64,000 bases of DNA from contig CAJUSH010000008.1 in the NCBI GenBank assembly GCA_910589045.1, positions 18,104 to 82,103 of the forward strand, given 5' to 3'. Below the pieces are notes generated by a model. The model searched no databases and was not told the origin of the DNA. It saw nothing but the letters and a program-made list of their open reading frames with translations. This stretch comes from an uncultured Eubacterium sp. Its GTDB lineage: Bacteria > Bacillota_A > Clostridia > Lachnospirales > Lachnospiraceae. How positions within the stretch are numbered: the first letter of the stretch is position 1; each line of letters opens with the position of its first letter. The translations under genes were made by a program, and so were the position numbers. Below are positions 1 to 7,924 of the stretch, piece by piece.

Positions 1-2
1 AC

Positions 3-227
3 ATTACCTGCGGAGTGGAGAGCCTTGCGCCGCAAAAGCGCACACACAGGCGGGTCAAAAAGATGGACGAGGTGGATCAGAACCAGATCTCCCTGTTCGA
101 TGCTTCGGGGGACGAGCAGATTCTCTCGGAGCTAAAGGAACTCGATCTCGGGAACTATACGCCAATCGAGGCATTAAACAAGCTCTACGAGCTGCAGGGG
201 AAGCTGAAAAACCGCTGGCAGGGCTAG
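3..227 (+). CDS. mutS: DNA mismatch repair protein MutS, C-terminal end (partial)
   Basis: Only the last 74 codons are present; the gene runs off the left edge. The visible residues are a charged linker followed by a short conserved tail ending GKLKNRWQG, with the motif LYELQGKLKN typical of the extreme C-terminus of Firmicutes MutS, where the tetramerisation/clamp-interaction tail lies. The mismatch-binding and ATPase domains are outside the window. The assignment rests on this tail and on mutL starting 93 bp downstream, the usual mutS-mutL order. A GTG at 15 lies in frame but is internal to the gene. Confidence 0.8.
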   Translation: MTCGVESLAPQKRTHRRVKKMDEVDQNQISLFDASGDEQILSELKELDLGNYTPIEALNKLYELQGKLKNRWQG

Positions 228-259
228 CTAATGGCTGCTGCGGCACCGCAAAACGTATA

Positions 260-288
260 TTGTAGGGAAAAATGCTTTATGCTATGAT
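260..288 (+). promoter_or_regulatory. Candidate sigma-A promoter for mutL
   Basis: A TTGTAG -35 box (260-265) and a TATGAT -10 box (283-288) are 17 bp apart, in the 93-bp gap between mutS and mutL. It would give mutL a transcript of its own. Seen by eye only. Confidence 0.45.
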
Positions 289-320
289 TGAGGTAATGAT
301 ACACACACAAGGAGGCTGCC

Positions 321-2360
321 ATGCCGGACATACAACTGCTGGACGAGGCTACAATTGAAAAGATCGCGGCGGGAGAGGTCGTGGAACGCCCCTCCTCAGT
401 GGCGAAGGAGCTGGTAGAGAACGCCATCGATGCCCGTGCAACCTTTATCACGGTGGAGATCAAGGAGGGCGGTACGACGTTTCTGCGTGTTACCGACAAC
501 GGCTGCGGCATCGAGCCGGATCAGGTAAAGCTTGCATTCCTGCGCCATTCCACGAGCAAGATCCGCAGTATGGAGGATCTGCTCTGCGTAAAATCCCTCG
601 GTTTCCGCGGCGAGGCGCTCGCGAGCATCAGCGCGGTTTCACAGGTGGAATTGATCACAAGGCCACGGGGTGCCCTCACCGGCGCGCGCTTTGTCATCGA
701 GGGCTCAAAGGAAAAGCTTTTTGAGGAGGTGGGCGCGCCGGAGGGCACCACATTCCTCGTAAGAAATCTGTTTTTTAATACACCGGTGCGGCGCAAATTT
801 TTAAAGTCAGCACAGACCGAGGGCGGCTATATTTCCACGCTCATGGAGCGTCTCGCGCTCTCGCATCCCGAGATTTCCTTTCAGCTCATTGTAAACAACC
901 AGCCGAAGCTGCACACCTCGGGCAACTGCAACCGCAGGGATATTATCTACCATATATATGGAAAGGAGATCGCCGCAAACCTTCTGCCTGTCGACGGTGA
1001 GCGGGGCGGGATCCGTTTGACGGGCTTTATCGGAAAGCCCGTGATTTCCCGCAGTAACCGTAATTTTGAAAATTATTTTATTAACGGACGGTATATGAAA
1101 AGCCAGATCGTGGCAAAAGCGCTGGAGGAAGCATACAGACCCTACCTCATGAACCGTCAGTATCCATTTGCGGTGCTCTACATCACGATGGACGAGGAGC
1201 TTTTGGACGTGAACGTCCATCCCACGAAGATGGAGGCGCGCTTTGCACATGCGGAGCAGTTTTACGAAAATCTCGCCGCGCTTGTGCGTGAGGCACTCTC
1301 CGGGCGCGACCTGGTCGTGGAGGTATCGGGGGAAATGAAAGCAGCGAAGGCCGCGCAGCAGTCGAAGGCCGTGCCGGCACCGATACAGCCCTTTGAGCAA
1401 AAGCGGCTCTCGGACATGAAGCAGCGCACCGCGCAGGGGAAGCTGCCCGAGAGCTCCTACGAGAAAAAATATGCCCCGCGCCCGGCACAGACAAACACGA
1501 GCGGGGATGACCGGTCTGCTCCGCCGCCGCAGAGCCTGACTTCGGCACAAAATGCGCAGCCGCCGCAAGGCCAGGCTTCGGCACCAAATGCACAGCCGCC
1601 GCAAAGCCAGGCTTCGGCACCAAATGCGCAGCCGCCGCAAAACCAGGCTTCGGCACAAAATGCGCAGCCGCCGCAAAGCCAGGCTTCGTCGCAGCGCACA
1701 CAGCCGCACCAGACGACCCTCACCGAGTTTTTCCGTGAGGAGGACGGCTACGGGGTCGGCTTTATCGAGCAGGCGAAGCGGGAAAATATCCGTATCATCG
1801 GGCAGCTGTTTGACACGTACTGGCTTACACAGGCGGAGGACAAGCTCTTCATCATTGATCAGCATGCAGCACACGAAAAGGTGCTCTACGAGCGGATGAT
1901 GAAGCGCTTTGCAGATCGGGAGCTGACCTCCCAGCAGCTAAGCCCGCCGATTGTCCTGAGCCTGAATTTGCAGGAACAGGTCATACTGGAAACGCACACG
2001 GAATTTTTAAAGGGGCTTGGCTTTGCCATCGAGTCCTTCGGGGGCCGGGAGTACGTGCTCTCGGCGGTGCCGGACAATCTCTATGAGCTGGATGCAAAGG
2101 CATATTTTTATGAGCTTTTGGACGGAATCGCGGAGAGTCCGTCGGGAAAGGCCGAGCCTTCGGCGCTTCTCGCGAGGATTGCGACGGCGGCGTGCAAGGC
2201 AGCGATCAAGGGAAACCAGAGCATCAGCCGCGGGGAGGTGGAGGCGCTCATCAAGGAGCTTCTAACCCTTGAAAACCCGTATCACTGTCCCCATGGCAGA
2301 CCGACCATGATCTCCATGAGTAAGCGTGAGATCGAGAAAAAATTCAAACGTATTATATAG
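321..2360 (+). CDS. mutL: DNA mismatch repair endonuclease MutL
   Basis: MutL couples MutS mismatch recognition to strand incision. The 679-residue protein begins with a GHKL ATPase domain (about 1-330): the EIAAGEVVERP motif with catalytic Glu, the DNGCGI motif and GFRGEALASI are all visible. A proline/glutamine-rich linker follows (about 380-475), including four 12-residue repeats. The C-terminal domain has the endonuclease metal motif DQHAAHEKVLYE starting at Asp513, so this is the nicking type of MutL found in bacteria lacking MutH. The end has the conserved CPHGRPT motif. The ATG is preceded by a clear AAGGAGG site. It sits between mutS and miaA. Confidence 0.97.
   Translation: MPDIQLLDEATIEKIAAGEVVERPSSVAKELVENAIDARATFITVEIKEGGTTFLRVTDNGCGIEPDQVKLAFLRHSTSKIRSMEDLLCVKSLGFRGEALASISAVSQVELITRPRGALTGARFVIEGSKEKLFEEVGAPEGTTFLVRNLFFNTPVRRKFLKSAQTEGGYISTLMERLALSHPEISFQLIVNNQPKLHTSGNCNRRDIIYHIYGKEIAANLLPVDGERGGIRLTGFIGKPVISRSNRNFENYFINGRYMKSQIVAKALEEAYRPYLMNRQYPFAVLYITMDEELLDVNVHPTKMEARFAHAEQFYENLAALVREALSGRDLVVEVSGEMKAAKAAQQSKAVPAPIQPFEQKRLSDMKQRTAQGKLPESSYEKKYAPRPAQTNTSGDDRSAPPPQSLTSAQNAQPPQGQASAPNAQPPQSQASAPNAQPPQNQASAQNAQPPQSQASSQRTQPHQTTLTEFFREEDGYGVGFIEQAKRENIRIIGQLFDTYWLTQAEDKLFIIDQHAAHEKVLYERMMKRFADRELTSQQLSPPIVLSLNLQEQVILETHTEFLKGLGFAIESFGGREYVLSAVPDNLYELDAKAYFYELLDGIAESPSGKAEPSALLARIATAACKAAIKGNQSISRGEVEALIKELLTLENPYHCPHGRPTMISMSKREIEKKFKRII
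1551..1694 (+). repeat. 36-bp tandem repeat, four copies, inside mutL
   Basis: Four consecutive 36-bp units start at 1551, 1587, 1623 and 1659. Each encodes a variant of NAQPPQSQASAP. A degenerate part-unit precedes them (about 1521-1550). The array lengthens the flexible linker between the ATPase and endonuclease domains. Because the unit is a multiple of three, copy-number change would keep the frame. Confidence 0.9.
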
Positions 2361-2422
2361 CCGCGCTGCGCAGGGCTGTCTGCGGCCAAACGCGGCAGGC
2401 ACCGGTAAGAGGGGAACGAAAC

Positions 2423-3370
2423 ATGGATAAAAAAAGCCTGGTTATTTTAACCGGTCCGACCGCAGTGGGCAAAACGGCGCTGTCCATTGCGCTCGCAAAA
2501 AAATTGAACGCCGGAATCATTTCCGCGGATTCCATGCAGGTGTATAAGCACATGGACATCGGCTCCGCAAAGATAACGCCAGCGGAGATGCAGGGTGTCA
2601 GCCACGATCTGGTAGATGTATACATGCCCTGGGAGGAATTTCACGTCGTCCGCTTTCAAAAAGACGCAAAGGCGGCGATGGAGCGCCTCTGGGACGGGAA
2701 CCGTCTGCCCCTTGTGGTGGGCGGAACAGGCTTTTACATTCAGGCGCTTCTCTACGATATCGATTTTACGGAGGAGGAATCCGACCCGGCGCTGCGGGCG
2801 TCCTACGAGGCTATCGCAAAGCAGGAAGGCGCACAGGCGCTCCACGCGCGCCTGCAGACAGTCGACCCGAAATCGGCGCAGGAGATTCATGCCAACAATA
2901 TCAGGCGGGTGATCAGGGCGCTGGAATTTTACGAAAAAACCGGTACGCCCATCTCCGCGCACAACGAGCGGGAGCGCGCCAGATCCTCCCCCTATCGGTT
3001 CGCCTATTTTGTGCTGACAGACGACAGGGAAAAGCTCTATGCGCGCATCGATGCCAGGGTAGACACGATGATGGAGCGCGGGCTGCTTGCAGAGGTAAAG
3101 GCCCTGCAGGACATGGGCTGTAAACGGGATATGACCGCGATGCAGGGACTCGGCTACAAGGAGCTGTTTGCCTATCTTGCGGGCGAGTGCTCCTTAGAGG
3201 AGGCGGTGCGCATCATCAAGCGGGACACCCGCCATTTTGCAAAGCGTCAGCTCACCTGGTTCAAACGGGAGCGGGATGTAACCTGGATCGACAAATCAGC
3301 CTTTGATTACGACAAAGAAAAAATATTATCTTATATATTGGAAATAATAGAAGAGCGGGGGATACGATAA
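2423..3370 (+). CDS. miaA: tRNA dimethylallyltransferase MiaA
   Basis: MiaA transfers a dimethylallyl group to the N6 of A37 in tRNAs that read UNN codons. At 315 residues it has the family length. The P-loop GPTAVGKTALS lies at residues 10-20, the SADSMQVYKHMDIGSAK substrate-binding segment follows, and the VGGTGFYIQALL motif is present near residue 95. The start is an ATG 62 bp after mutL with a GAGGGGAACG-type site. Its stop codon directly abuts the next start, so it is co-transcribed with the PLP enzyme. A mutL-miaA neighbourhood is usual in Firmicutes. Confidence 0.97.
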   Translation: MDKKSLVILTGPTAVGKTALSIALAKKLNAGIISADSMQVYKHMDIGSAKITPAEMQGVSHDLVDVYMPWEEFHVVRFQKDAKAAMERLWDGNRLPLVVGGTGFYIQALLYDIDFTEEESDPALRASYEAIAKQEGAQALHARLQTVDPKSAQEIHANNIRRVIRALEFYEKTGTPISAHNERERARSSPYRFAYFVLTDDREKLYARIDARVDTMMERGLLAEVKALQDMGCKRDMTAMQGLGYKELFAYLAGECSLEEAVRIIKRDTRHFAKRQLTWFKRERDVTWIDKSAFDYDKEKILSYILEIIEERGIR

Positions 3371-4675
3371 ATGGAACAGATGCTTGATTTAAAGGCGGCA
3401 TACGCCCGGATGGGCATTGAGGAGCCGGTATTTGATTTCGGGGCAAAAATCGAAGCGGAGCTTTCCGGGCGGTTTGCGTCCATCGACGGGGTAGCGGAAT
3501 ATAACCAGATGAAGGTCATCGCGGCGATGCAGAAAAACCGGGTGAGCGCCGAATGCTTTAACGCCACGAGCGGTTACGGCTACAACGATCTGGGGCGCGA
3601 TACCCTCGAACAGGTTTACGCCGACGTCTTTCACACCCAGGCGGCGTTAGTCCGCCCGCAGATCACCTGCGGCACACACGCGCTGGCACTGGCGCTCATG
3701 TCAAACCTGCGCCCCGGCGACGAGCTGCTCTCCCCGGTCGGAAAGCCCTATGATACGCTCGAGGAGGTGATCGGCATCCACCCGTCAAGGGGCTCACTTG
3801 CGGAGTACGGCGTCACCTACCGGCAGGTGGAATTTTTGCCGGACGGCGGCTTTGACTACGAGGGCATTAAAAATGCCATAAACGAGCGGACAAAGCTTGT
3901 GACGATCCAGCGCTCCAAGGGCTATCTCATGCGAAAAACCTTGTCCGTCGCACAGATCGGCGAGCTGATCGCCTTTGTAAAGGGCATTAAGCCGGACGTA
4001 ATCTGCATGGTTGACAACTGCTACGGCGAGTTTGTGGAACGACAGGAGCCAGGCGACGTGGGCGCGGACATGGTGGTCGGCTCCCTCATCAAAAACCCGG
4101 GCGGCGGGCTTGCACCCATCGGCGGCTACATCGCAGGCACAGCGGAATGCGTGGAAAACGCGGCCTGTCGGCTGACATCCCCCGGACTCGGAAAGGAGGT
4201 CGGTGCCTCCCTCGGCGTCATGCTGCCCTTTTATCAGGGGTTATTTTTCGCACCGAATGTGGTTGCCGGTGCGTTGAAGGGCGCGATCTTTGCCGCAAAC
4301 CTCTACGAACGGCTGGGCTTTACTGTGCTGCCAAACGGCTCCGAGCCGCGTCATGACATTATCCAGGCCATCGCGCTTGAAACGCCAGAGCGGCTGTGCG
4401 CCTTCTGCGAGGGCATCCAGGCAGGGGCACCCGTGGACAGCTACGTAACGCCGGAGCCGTGGGACATGCCGGGCTACGACAGCAAGGTGATCATGGCGGC
4501 CGGTGCCTTCGTCCAGGGCTCCTCCATCGAGCTTTCCGCTGACGGGCCGCTGCGGGCACCCTACAACGTTTATTTCCAGGGCGGGCTGACGTGGCATCAC
4601 GCAAAATTCGGGATTCTGATGTCTTTAGAAAAACTTTATATTCACAACCTTGTTAATAAAGACCTGATGTGTTAG
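3371..4675 (+). CDS. Methionine gamma-lyase-like PLP enzyme (aluminium-resistance protein family)
   Basis: The 434-residue protein is a fold-type I pyridoxal-phosphate enzyme of the family often named aluminium resistance protein or methionine gamma-lyase family protein. The likely PLP lysine is in GSLIKNPGGG, with GTHALALAL earlier and a VDNCYGEF segment supplying the cofactor-binding Asp. It begins on the base after the miaA stop codon, and the miaA neighbourhood is typical for this family in Clostridia. The real substrate is unknown. Sulfur amino acid lyase activity is inferred from the family name rather than from specific residues. Confidence 0.85.
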   Translation: MEQMLDLKAAYARMGIEEPVFDFGAKIEAELSGRFASIDGVAEYNQMKVIAAMQKNRVSAECFNATSGYGYNDLGRDTLEQVYADVFHTQAALVRPQITCGTHALALALMSNLRPGDELLSPVGKPYDTLEEVIGIHPSRGSLAEYGVTYRQVEFLPDGGFDYEGIKNAINERTKLVTIQRSKGYLMRKTLSVAQIGELIAFVKGIKPDVICMVDNCYGEFVERQEPGDVGADMVVGSLIKNPGGGLAPIGGYIAGTAECVENAACRLTSPGLGKEVGASLGVMLPFYQGLFFAPNVVAGALKGAIFAANLYERLGFTVLPNGSEPRHDIIQAIALETPERLCAFCEGIQAGAPVDSYVTPEPWDMPGYDSKVIMAAGAFVQGSSIELSADGPLRAPYNVYFQGGLTWHHAKFGILMSLEKLYIHNLVNKDLMC

Positions 4676-4678
4676 AAT
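4650..4678 (+). promoter_or_regulatory. Candidate promoter for the radC-mre-min cluster
   Basis: TTGTTA (4650-4655) and TAGAAT (4673-4678) are separated by 17 bp. The element overlaps the end of the PLP-enzyme gene and lies about 100 bp before radC. It is a reasonable start point for the long shape/division transcript. Confidence 0.4.
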
Positions 4679-4778
4679 AAAACGATACCAGTTCAGCCAT
4701 TTTTTGTAAAAAGGCCGAGCGGTTTACGAAGGAAACATGGGACATACCTTTTTGGGGAGAGAGCAGGAAGGGGACCGT

Positions 4779-5474
4779 GTGACTAATCATTTTACAGCAA
4801 AGGAGCTTCCGGTATCGGAACGCCCCTATGAAAAATGCCTGCTGGCAGGCCCGCAGGCACTCTCGGACGCGGAGCTTTTAGCCGTCATATTAAAGAGCGG
4901 CAGCAGACAGCAGAATGCCGTGCAGCTCGCACAGTGCATTCTGCAGGCAGGGGAGCGGGGACTTCTGAATCTCTATGACCTCTCCCTTACGGATCTGCAG
5001 ACCTTTGACGGCATCGGTAAGGTCAAGGCGATCCAGCTCAAATGCGCGGCGGAATTGTCCCGCAGAATTGCCCGGACGGACCGCAGGGATCGCGTATGCC
5101 TTTCGGAACCGGAATCCGTTGCGGCCTACTTTATGGAACGGCTGCGGCATGAGCACAGGGAGCAGCTTGTAATCGCCATGTTTGACACAAAATGCCATCT
5201 GATCGGAGACGCGCAGATCGCTACGGGGAGTGCACGCGCTGTGCTTGTCTCACCGCGTGATATTTTTATGTGTGCCTTAAAGCAGCGGGCGACAGCCATT
5301 ATCCTTCTGCACAACCATCCCAGCGGGGATCCCGCGCCAAGCCGGGATGACATGCAGCTCACAAAGCGCATTATGGAGTGCGGGGAGCTTCTGGATATCG
5401 GCCTGTCCGACCACATTATTATCGGGGACAATCATTATTACAGCTTCCGGGAAAACAAACAGATTTTAGTTTAG
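4779..5474 (+). CDS. radC: RadC family JAB/MPN-domain protein
   Basis: RadC is a 231-residue protein with an N-terminal helix-hairpin-helix region (FDGIGKVKAIQLK) and a C-terminal JAMM metalloprotease-like domain with the HNHPSGDPAPSRDD metal-binding motif. The molecular role is not settled; it was named for DNA repair but the family is poorly understood. I chose the GTG at 4779 because AGGAAGGGG lies just upstream and the length then matches the family. An in-frame ATG at 4737 would add 14 residues. It precedes mreB by 12 bp, a conserved radC-mreBCD arrangement in Firmicutes. Confidence 0.92.
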   Translation: MTNHFTAKELPVSERPYEKCLLAGPQALSDAELLAVILKSGSRQQNAVQLAQCILQAGERGLLNLYDLSLTDLQTFDGIGKVKAIQLKCAAELSRRIARTDRRDRVCLSEPESVAAYFMERLRHEHREQLVIAMFDTKCHLIGDAQIATGSARAVLVSPRDIFMCALKQRATAIILLHNHPSGDPAPSRDDMQLTKRIMECGELLDIGLSDHIIIGDNHYYSFRENKQILV

Positions 5475-5486
5475 GAGAGAACACTT

Positions 5487-6503
5487 ATGAGCAGCAATGT
5501 ATACGGAATCGACTTGGGAACCACAAATTTGAAGGTATTCTGCAAAGCCACCGGAACGATTTTGAACGAGAAGAACACCGTTGCAATCGTAAATAAAAAC
5601 CAGCTGTATGCCTACGGAGACGCGGCATACGCCATGTATGAGAAGGCGCCGGAGAGCATTCAGGTATCCTTTCCGGTGGTGAGCGGCGTCATTGCGGAGT
5701 ACAATTTCCTTCAGACCATGATTTTTGAATTTCTGGAGAAAAACACGAAGGGCAAGCTGCGCGGGGCGGAGTTCATTGTTGCCGTACCCACCGATATTAC
5801 GGAGGTGGAGAAAAAAGCGTTTTTCGATATGTTTTACAAGAGCAAGGCAAAGCCCAGGCTCGTACAGGTGTGCGAAAAGCCCATCGCGGATGCGGTAGGT
5901 CTGGGCCTTGACGTCAATGAGCCGACAGGCGTCATGGTCGTGGACATCGGTGCGGACACCACGGAAATCTCGATTATCTCCCTGGGCGGGCTGGTCCTCA
6001 GCAGTCTGCTTCATTTCGGCGGCAACCAGCTCGACGAGTCCATCATTTCCTACGTGCGCAAGCACAGCAACCTTCTGATCGGACAAAAGACCGCCTGCGC
6101 CCTCAAGGAGACCATCGGCTGCGCACTGCCCGGAAACGAGGAAACTATGGCCATCGTGGGCCGGGATGTGGTGAGCGGACTCCCCATCGAGATGGAGATC
6201 AGCGCTGCCCAGGTACACGAGGCGATACAAAACGATTTGAGCGATATCTGCGGCTCCATCAAGATGACGCTGGAGCACACGCCGCCGGAGCTGGCGCGGG
6301 ATATCATACACGCGGGCATCTATATGACCGGCGGCTCCTCGCGGATCGCCAAGCTCGACGAGCTGTTCTCCACAACCACCGGCATCAAGGTCAATACGTG
6401 CGAGGATCCGGAGGAGTGTGTGGCGAGAGGGCTGGTGAAGCTGGTGAGCGACACGAAGTTCCGCCACCTCGCGTACACGCTCAAGGAAAAGATTTATATA
6501 TAA
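5487..6503 (+). CDS. mreB: Rod shape-determining actin homologue MreB
   Basis: MreB forms membrane-bound filaments that guide lateral wall synthesis. The 338-residue protein has the actin-fold phosphate loops: GIDLGTTNLK near the N-terminus, VVDIGADTTEISI near residue 150, and the adenosine-binding GIYMTGGSSRIAKL near residue 280. The start ATG follows a TAGGAGAG site. It is followed by mreC, mreD and a class B PBP with gaps of 1-16 bp or an overlap, the elongasome order. Mbl and MreBH paralogues are similar; the mreCD neighbours favour MreB. Confidence 0.95.
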   Translation: MSSNVYGIDLGTTNLKVFCKATGTILNEKNTVAIVNKNQLYAYGDAAYAMYEKAPESIQVSFPVVSGVIAEYNFLQTMIFEFLEKNTKGKLRGAEFIVAVPTDITEVEKKAFFDMFYKSKAKPRLVQVCEKPIADAVGLGLDVNEPTGVMVVDIGADTTEISIISLGGLVLSSLLHFGGNQLDESIISYVRKHSNLLIGQKTACALKETIGCALPGNEETMAIVGRDVVSGLPIEMEISAAQVHEAIQNDLSDICGSIKMTLEHTPPELARDIIHAGIYMTGGSSRIAKLDELFSTTTGIKVNTCEDPEECVARGLVKLVSDTKFRHLAYTLKEKIYI

Positions 6504-6519
6504 GAGGACATAAGTAAGA

Positions 6520-7398
6520 ATGGCGCGTGTAAGACGTAAAAACAAAAAAAATATTCCCGCTAAATATATACTGCTTGTATTGACCCTTGTGTGCTTTCTG
6601 CTTATGATGGGAAGCTTTACCCTTGGCTGGACAGCCGGCCCGGTGGGGACGGCTGCGAGCTACGTATTCATTCCCATGCAGCGCGGGCTTACCGAGATTG
6701 GAAACTGGATTTCGGACAAGACCTATGAGCTTGCCTCGCTGCGCAACGTCATGCAGGAAAACGAGACGCTGAAAAACCAGGTGGACGAGCTGACCGAGGA
6801 ATTGAACGCACTCAAGCTGGAGCAGTACGACACGGAGGATCTGCGCGAGCTGGTGGAGCTCCAGAAGAGCTATTCCGATTACAACAAGCTCCCGGCGAGC
6901 GTGATCAGCAAGGATCCCGGGAACTGGTTTGATACGTTTCTGATCGACAAGGGGACGGACGACGGCGTCGCCGTCGGCATGAATGTGATCACCGGGAGCG
7001 GGCTTGCCGGTATCATCACAGAGGTCGGTGCAAACTACGCAAAGGTGCGCTCCATCGTGGACGACATGAGCAGCGTCAGCGGTATGGTGCTCTCGACCTC
7101 CGACTACTGTGTGGTCAACGGTGACCTGCAGGTCATGGACGAGCGGCAGATGATCACCTTTTCAAATTTGAAGGATACAAACAACAGGGTATCCGTGGGA
7201 GATCAGGTCGTGACCTCCTACATCAGCCCCGACTATGTACAGGGGCTTTTGATCGGCTACATCAGCGAGATACATGTCAATTCCAACAACCTGACAAAAT
7301 CCGGCCTGATCACGCCGGTTGTGGATTTTGAGCACATCAAGCATGTGCTTGTAATCACGGATTTAAAAACCACGACAGGAACCGTGGAGAAAGAATAG
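6520..7398 (+). CDS. mreC: Rod shape-determining protein MreC
   Basis: MreC is a bitopic membrane protein that links MreB filaments to PBP2/RodA outside the membrane. The 292-residue sequence starts with a basic N-terminus and one transmembrane helix (about 15-35). A coiled coil follows (about 70-115), then the beta-barrel domain that carries DPGNWFDTFLIDKG and GMNVITGSGLAGIITEV motifs. It begins 16 bp after mreB and ends one base before mreD. Confidence 0.96.
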   Translation: MARVRRKNKKNIPAKYILLVLTLVCFLLMMGSFTLGWTAGPVGTAASYVFIPMQRGLTEIGNWISDKTYELASLRNVMQENETLKNQVDELTEELNALKLEQYDTEDLRELVELQKSYSDYNKLPASVISKDPGNWFDTFLIDKGTDDGVAVGMNVITGSGLAGIITEVGANYAKVRSIVDDMSSVSGMVLSTSDYCVVNGDLQVMDERQMITFSNLKDTNNRVSVGDQVVTSYISPDYVQGLLIGYISEIHVNSNNLTKSGLITPVVDFEHIKHVLVITDLKTTTGTVEKE

Positions 7399-7399
7399 G

Positions 7400-7924
7400 A
7401 TGTTTATGCTCCGGAAAATTACGGTATTTTTTATTGTGCTCGTCTGTTTTTTATTGCAGACGACACTGTTTCAGTCAATTTCATTTTTGACCGTTGCGCC
7501 AAACCTCCTGATCATCGTGACCGCCTCATTCGGCTTCATGAGAGGAAAAAAGGAGGGCATGTACATCGGCCTTTTCTGCGGTGCCTGCATGGATATTTTT
7601 TATTCGCATATTCTCGGCGGCTACGCAATGCTTTTTATGTACATCGGATACCTCAACGGCTTTTTTCGAAAGCTGTTCTTCCCGGAGGATTTCAAGCTTC
7701 CGATGGTACTTGTGGCGGCGAGCGATTTTGTATATAATTTTGTAATTTACTTCTTCGTGTTTCTGTTCCGAAGCAAGCTGAAGTTTCCATACTATCTGTC
7801 ACATGTCATCCTTCCGGAGATGGTCTATACCCTGCTTATGATGATCATCCTTTATTTCATCATATTGAAGGTCAACCGCCGTCTGGAGGAAATTGAGCGA
7901 AGGAGCGCGGCAAAGTTTGTTTAA
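7400..7924 (+). CDS. mreD: Rod shape-determining protein MreD
   Basis: This 174-residue protein is nearly all hydrophobic, with about five transmembrane segments and the APNLLIIVTASFGFMRG motif typical of MreD. It is a membrane partner of MreC in the elongation complex. The start overlaps the ribosome binding region within mreC, and the last 8 bp overlap the chosen TTG start of the downstream PBP gene, suggesting translational coupling. Confidence 0.93.
   Translation: MFMLRKITVFFIVLVCFLLQTTLFQSISFLTVAPNLLIIVTASFGFMRGKKEGMYIGLFCGACMDIFYSHILGGYAMLFMYIGYLNGFFRKLFFPEDFKLPMVLVAASDFVYNFVIYFFVFLFRSKLKFPYYLSHVILPEMVYTLLMMIILYFIILKVNRRLEEIERRSAAKFV

Noticed and set aside
807..1874. Long open frame on the minus strand across mutL
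   Set aside because: It is a shadow produced by the GC-rich codons and the 36-bp repeats of mutL. It has no site or domain.
5466..6545. 359-codon minus-strand frame opposite mreB
   Set aside because: It mirrors mreB exactly and has no recognisable domain or ribosome binding site.
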